A DNA stretch of 8,953 bases from contig CAZRBG010000117.1 of the NCBI GenBank assembly GCA_964598225.1, positions 1 through 8,953 on the forward strand. The letters are read 5' to 3'. Below are positions 6,175 to 8,953 of the stretch, piece after piece; the stretch's first letter is position 1, and the number at the start of each line of letters is the position of its first letter. The notes under the pieces are model-generated. The model did no database searches and was not told the origin of the DNA. It saw only the letters and a program-made list of their open reading frames with translations. The position numbers and the translations under genes were made by a program. The DNA is from SG8-4 sp964598225 (lineage in GTDB: Bacteria > Planctomycetota > Phycisphaerae > Sedimentisphaerales > Anaerobacaceae).

Positions 6175-7119
6175 ATGGGAATACTGGTCACCGGCGCCGC
6201 CGGTTTTATCGGCTCGCATTTGTGCGAGAGACTTCTTGAAAGCGGTTTGACGGTAATAGGCGTCGACAACTTCGACGACTTCTACGATCCTCAAGTCAAA
6301 CGCCGCAATATCGAGAACTGCTCGAAACGCGAAGGGTTTCAGCTTGTCGAGGCGGACATTCGCGACGCCGATGCTATGAGCAAGGCACTCAGCACAGGTG
6401 TCGATACAATCGTGCATCTGGCAGCGAAAGCCGGCGTCCGCCCTTCCATAGCCGAACCGCTCGTTTACAGCGATGTCAACATTAACGGCACAATGGTCCT
6501 GCTCGAGCTGGCGAAAGAGCGCGGCATCGATAAGTTTGTCTTCGCTTCGAGTTCGAGCGTATACGGCAACAACAAAAAAGTCCCCTTCTCCGAAGATGAT
6601 AACGTCGATTTCCCGATCTCACCTTATGCCGCGACCAAAAAGGCTTGCGAGCTTATATGCCATACTTACCACCACCTCTTCGACATATCCATAACCTGCT
6701 TGCGCTTCTTTACCGTCTACGGTCCCCGACAAAGACCGGACCTGGCAATCCACAAATTCGCCAGGCTCATCGAGGACGGCAAGCCGATCCCGGTTTACGG
6801 CGACGGCTCCATGATGCGCGATTTTACCTACATCGACGACATAATCGACGGCACCTTCGCCGCGATAGAGAAATGCTCCGGCTTCAACGTCTACAATCTG
6901 GGCGAATCACGGCCGATCAAAGTCAACGATCTTATCGCCGAGATCGAGAACGCCCTTGGCAAGAAAGCCGTCAAAGAACATCTCCCGCTCCAGCCGGGCG
7001 ACGTCGACCGCACCTTTGCCGACGTCACAAGAGCCGCCAAGGATCTCGGTTACAACCCGAAAACCGATATTCGCACCGGTCTGGCCAGGTTCGTCGGGTG
7101 GCTTAGAAGCTGGTCCTGA
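6175..7119 (+). CDS. UDP-glucuronate 4-epimerase-like extended SDR (NAD-dependent epimerase)
   Basis: This NAD-dependent epimerase inverts C4 of a UDP-uronic acid, giving for example UDP-galacturonate or its N-acetyl form. The 314 residues match the family. The NAD-binding GAAGFIG is at 7-13 right after the first beta strand, and the acidic residues D31 and D34-D35 follow the second strand. The catalytic set is the serine cluster ASSSSVYG (124-131) with Y151 and K155 in SPYAATKKA. RFFTVYGPRQRPDLA (177-191) and VYGDGSMMRDFTYIDDI (207-223) are typical of the CapI/UDP-glucuronate 4-epimerase branch. WbpP-type UDP-GlcNAc 4-epimerases are the main alternative. ATG 6175 gives the canonical first strand MGILVTGAAG. 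AAAGGAG lies 11 bases upstream, slightly far. It is the last gene of the run. With the 6-dehydrogenase upstream it could make UDP-GalNAcA, which is inference. Confidence 0.88.
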   Translation: MGILVTGAAGFIGSHLCERLLESGLTVIGVDNFDDFYDPQVKRRNIENCSKREGFQLVEADIRDADAMSKALSTGVDTIVHLAAKAGVRPSIAEPLVYSDVNINGTMVLLELAKERGIDKFVFASSSSVYGNNKKVPFSEDDNVDFPISPYAATKKACELICHTYHHLFDISITCLRFFTVYGPRQRPDLAIHKFARLIEDGKPIPVYGDGSMMRDFTYIDDIIDGTFAAIEKCSGFNVYNLGESRPIKVNDLIAEIENALGKKAVKEHLPLQPGDVDRTFADVTRAAKDLGYNPKTDIRTGLARFVGWLRSWS

Positions 7120-7143
7120 TATCATACAATCGCGTGATGAGTA

Positions 7144-7187
7144 CAGCGCTCAATTGCTTTTCGACGCTGGTTAACACTGATTTTTTT
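7144..7187 (+). terminator. Weak candidate terminator after the epimerase
   Basis: CAGCG (7144-7148) and CGCTG (7165-7169) can pair across a 16-base loop, and a run of seven T lies at 7181-7187, 11 bases after the stem. A second inverted repeat GTTAA...TTAAC overlaps the T-run. The stem is short and the T-run distant, so this is only a weak intrinsic terminator candidate. It is where the operon would be expected to end, as the next gene has its own promoter. Confidence 0.22.
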
Positions 7188-7251
7188 AACAATCGGCGTA
7201 ATCCGCAGAACTCACGCTGTAGGTGTCCGCGGCTTAAATTCGCCCTCAACC

Positions 7252-7280
7252 TTGACATTTTCTCACGTTCATGCGAAAAT
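7252..7280 (+). promoter_or_regulatory. Sigma-70-type promoter for the pseudopilin gene
   Basis: A perfect TTGACA (7252-7257), a 17-base spacer and GAAAAT (7275-7280, four of six consensus bases) precede the gene by 60 bases. AAGGAG at 7325-7330 supplies the ribosome site. The strong -35 box and spacing support a separate transcript. Confidence 0.42.
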
Positions 7281-7339
7281 ACGCACGTAAGACGGAGTAT
7301 AACTAAAGTCGGCAGATTTGATTCAAGGAGTTGCGAGCG

Positions 7340-8119
7340 ATGAACAGGCGAAATGGTTTTACCCTTATCGAGTTATTGGTTGTCATTGCAATAATTGCCT
7401 TGCTTCTGGGCATTTTGTTGCCCGCCCTGAGCAGAGTACGGAAGCAGGCAAAGAGACTTGCCTGCTCAACGCAACTCAGACAGCTCACGTACGGAATGGT
7501 ATGTTACACCGAGAACTATGACGGCAAAGTCATGGGAGTCGGAGGCCCAAGCAAGCCCTATTGGTTCCATCTGATTGCACCGTTTATCGGAGACCCGCGA
7601 TACGAGAAAAATCCCCAGGCTGCCTATGAAGGCGTCATGCAGGTGATGATTTGCCCGTCCGTGACCGAACGCGCCGACGGTGAGTCTCTGCAGCGTGGCA
7701 CAGCAATTCGATCCTGGGCCTACTGGTGGGGTGGCTATGGCGAAAGCTATGCCGAGGGCAGCTACACGATAAATTCGTGGCTTCAGCCGACCGGATATTA
7801 TCAGGTCGAAACGAGCAATTCGTCTCACAGCAATTATTTCCGGAATTATTCCGATGCCAGAGCCAATGTACCATTGTTCGGCGACGGCATGTGGGTGGAC
7901 GCATGGCCCAGAAGCACCGATCCGCCCCCATCCAACTCATTCGACGGCGATAACGGCCAGGTAGCCAGCATGCACAGATTCTGCATAGCCAGGCACGGCC
8001 GCGCAATCAACATCGGCTACGTCGACACCCACGTAGACGTCGTAGACCTGGAGGACCTCTGGAAACAACACTGGCACCGCAACTACGAACCCAGAGACGA
8101 CGTCGAAGTGCCGAAGTGA
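7340..8119 (+). CDS. Type II secretion/type IV pilin-like prepilin, planctomycete H-X9-DG family (variant)
   Basis: This 259-residue protein has a class III signal peptide: MNRRNG then FTLIELLVVIAIIALL, so a prepilin peptidase would cut after G6 and methylate F7. E11 is the conserved Glu+5. The helix runs ~7-30. A CSTQLRQL segment (42-49) follows, as in the many DUF1559-like and H-X9-DG pseudopilins that planctomycetes carry in large numbers. The C-terminal motif is RHG...GYVDTH: H219, nine residues, then D229-T230, so the usual DG is DT here. The globular part is rich in Tyr, Trp and Ser and has two cysteines (C42, C105) besides C55 and C215. ATG 7340 has AAGGAG nine bases upstream. It is probably monocistronic with its own promoter and shares no clear function with the sugar genes. 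Its partner and role in the cell are unknown. Confidence 0.88.
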   Translation: MNRRNGFTLIELLVVIAIIALLLGILLPALSRVRKQAKRLACSTQLRQLTYGMVCYTENYDGKVMGVGGPSKPYWFHLIAPFIGDPRYEKNPQAAYEGVMQVMICPSVTERADGESLQRGTAIRSWAYWWGGYGESYAEGSYTINSWLQPTGYYQVETSNSSHSNYFRNYSDARANVPLFGDGMWVDAWPRSTDPPPSNSFDGDNGQVASMHRFCIARHGRAINIGYVDTHVDVVDLEDLWKQHWHRNYEPRDDVEVPK

Positions 8120-8160
8120 CGCATAAGATGACAAAGAACATGAAAGAGAGAAACGGGAAC

Positions 8161-8184
8161 ATAGGGTGTGCCCCTATTAATCAA
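8161..8184. repeat. Palindromic repeat, copy 1, upstream of the PIN gene
   Basis: ATAGGG-TGTGC-CCCTAT (8161-8177) is a perfect 6-bp stem with a five-base loop, followed by TAATCAA. A degenerate copy lies at 8869-8893 in the same orientation, and 19 of 25 aligned columns are identical. No T-run follows. It ends six bases before the PIN start codon, so it would be in or at the edge of that mRNA's leader. Confidence 0.5.
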
Positions 8185-8189
8185 GCGAT

Positions 8190-8663
8190 ATGAAGCCCTT
8201 GCTATATCTGGAAACGACGATTCCAAGCTACCTGACGAGCAGGCCCAGCCGGGATCTGATTGTGGCGGCCCGCCAGCAGATCACCATGGACTGGTGGCTC
8301 AAGAGGCGGGGCGATTTTCGCATCTTCGTATCGCAGATCGTGTTGGACGAAGCTGCCGAAGGCGACCGACAGGCGTCCGAGGCTCGACTGTCGCTTATAG
8401 AAGGGCTGCCGCTGCTGGCCGTCAATGAGGACGTCATCTCACTAACGCAGATGCTGCTCAGAAGAAAAGTGTTGCCCAGGAAGGCGACGCGGGACGCCGG
8501 CCATATCGCCGTATCCGCTGTCCACGGCGTACAGTTCTTGCTGACATGGAACTGCACGCATCTGGCCAACGCGGAGATATTTGAAGAAATTGAGGCGGCC
8601 TGTTCCTGCGAAGGCTATCGTTGTCCCGTCATTTGTACCCCTGAAGAATTGTTGGGAGAGTAA
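8190..8663 (+). CDS. PIN-domain protein, probable VapC-like ribonuclease toxin
   Basis: PIN domains are Mg-dependent ribonucleases, and in toxin-antitoxin modules they cut tRNA, rRNA or mRNA to stop growth. This 157-residue protein begins LLYLETTIPSYLTSRPSRDL, with E8 in place of the usual first Asp. The other likely acidic residues are D53/E54 in SQIVLDEAAEGD and D102 in RDAGHIAVSAVHG, followed by LLTWNCTHLAN (117-127) and the closing CTPEELLGE. This matches a PIN subfamily frequent in planctomycetes and cyanobacteria whose first motif is ETTIPS. The start ATG 8190 has no strong Shine-Dalgarno. The small partner begins five bases after the stop. The gene order, nuclease first, is the reverse of classical vapBC. 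The domain call is firm, but toxin activity is inferred. Confidence 0.87.
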   Translation: MKPLLYLETTIPSYLTSRPSRDLIVAARQQITMDWWLKRRGDFRIFVSQIVLDEAAEGDRQASEARLSLIEGLPLLAVNEDVISLTQMLLRRKVLPRKATRDAGHIAVSAVHGVQFLLTWNCTHLANAEIFEEIEAACSCEGYRCPVICTPEELLGE

Positions 8664-8668
8664 TAGAC

Positions 8669-8857
8669 ATGGCAAAAAAGAGAACATCCACAGGCGACCC
8701 TATTGTCGCTGAGGTTCGCCGGATCAAGCAACAGCTGGCAGCCCGGCACAATTACGACGCCGAGGCAATGCTGCGGGCTGCGATGCGTCGTCAGAAACGT
8801 CAGGGCAGGGAGGTCGTAACCCTCGCGAAACGCCCGGTGCGCGACAACCAGAGTTAG
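8669..8857 (+). CDS. Small partner of the PIN protein, probable antitoxin
   Basis: This 62-residue basic protein has DPIVAEVRRIKQQLAARHNY (10-29) and then DAEAMLRAAMRRQKRQGREV, ending VVTLAKRP. Small proteins with the DPIV-x-EVR...AA-x-x-x-YD pattern are commonly encoded next to PIN genes and are presumed antitoxins. This is from family memory, not a search. There is no visible ribbon-helix-helix or AbrB DNA-binding fold, so autoregulation is uncertain. GGGAGAG at 8654-8660 lies eight bases before the ATG, a much better ribosome site than that of the PIN gene, which would favour excess of the partner. The five-base gap implies co-transcription. After the stop there is a repeat at 8869-8893 and no clear terminator. 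Confidence 0.75.
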   Translation: MAKKRTSTGDPIVAEVRRIKQQLAARHNYDAEAMLRAAMRRQKRQGREVVTLAKRPVRDNQS

Positions 8858-8868
8858 CAAAAGTAAAA

Positions 8869-8893
8869 ATAGGATGCGTCCCTAAGGAATCAA
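8869..8893. repeat. Palindromic repeat, copy 2, downstream of the antitoxin gene
   Basis: ATAGGATGCGTCCCTA (8869-8884) is a degenerate version of the palindrome at 8161, followed by AGGAATCAA. Within the first 16 bases the only differences are three transitions. The stem keeps TAGG/CCTA-type pairing with a mismatch. Together with copy 1 it brackets the PIN cassette as direct repeats. The remaining bases to the right edge show no gene I can support. Confidence 0.42.
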
Positions 8894-8953
8894 AAAATGT
8901 ACCGGACACCTGATACCATTCCGTAGTGAGTAATAGCCCGACTGGAGTGGCCC

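Noticed and set aside
5497..6417. Minus-strand open frame across the NusG-like, membrane and epimerase genes (306 codons)
   Set aside because: It spans three + strand genes and their gaps, and has no recognisable domain or ribosome site worth weight.
8161..8177. Palindrome as a terminator for the pseudopilin gene
   Set aside because: The stem is only 6 bp and is followed by TAATCAAG rather than a T-run, and a second copy lies downstream. A repeat is the better reading.
8926..8953. GTG at 8926 as the start of a new gene running off the right edge
   Set aside because: There are only nine codons, no Shine-Dalgarno and no recognisable motif before the window ends.
1..8953. CRISPR array, tRNA, rRNA or riboswitch
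   Set aside because: I saw no regularly spaced repeats and no cloverleaf or rRNA-like stretch in any gap. The gaps are short and lack known aptamer cores.

Overview
The window looks like a chromosome segment of a free-living bacterium, most likely a planctomycete of the Phycisphaerae/Sedimentisphaerales type. This is an inference. It rests on the stand-alone pseudopilin with a variant H-X9-DG tail motif, the NusG-like paralogue with an extended N-terminus, and the PIN protein with its small partner, all of which are common in that group. All supported genes are on the + strand, with ATG, GTG and TTG starts and mostly purine-rich Shine-Dalgarno sites.

Layout. Positions 1-335 hold the C-terminal end of a REP-associated (IS200-like, Y1) transposase that runs off the left edge. 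Positions 400-1179 encode an unrecognised four-helix membrane protein with zinc-knuckle motifs. A gene-free stretch (1180-1612) follows, with short palindromes including a perfect dRS3-like hairpin. From 1613 to 7119 lies a nucleotide-sugar block: class I mannose-6-phosphate isomerase, then after a well-formed sigma-70-type promoter a compact run of UDP-HexNAc 6-dehydrogenase, DegT-family sugar aminotransferase, NusG/RfaH-like elongation factor, small membrane protein, and UDP-uronate 4-epimerase-like SDR. Gaps inside this run are 17, 11, 30 and 51 bases, so it is probably one operon. A pseudopilin gene with its own promoter (7252-8119) comes next. Last is a PIN-domain nuclease with a small partner protein (8190-8857), bracketed by two related palindromic repeats.

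How the genes fit together. The sugar genes supply precursors for a surface polysaccharide: mannose units through ManA, and amino-uronic acid units through dehydrogenase, aminotransferase and epimerase. No glycosyltransferase, flippase or polymerase lies in the window, so the assembly machinery must be elsewhere or this is a detached precursor cassette. The NusG paralogue probably helps RNA polymerase through this or a related long polysaccharide operon, in the manner of RfaH, UpxY and LoaP.

No wholly new system is proven here. The best candidates for a second look are the repeat-bracketed PIN cassette, the NusG paralogue placed mid-operon together with a 5' leader hairpin, and two membrane proteins that each appear to be internally duplicated.
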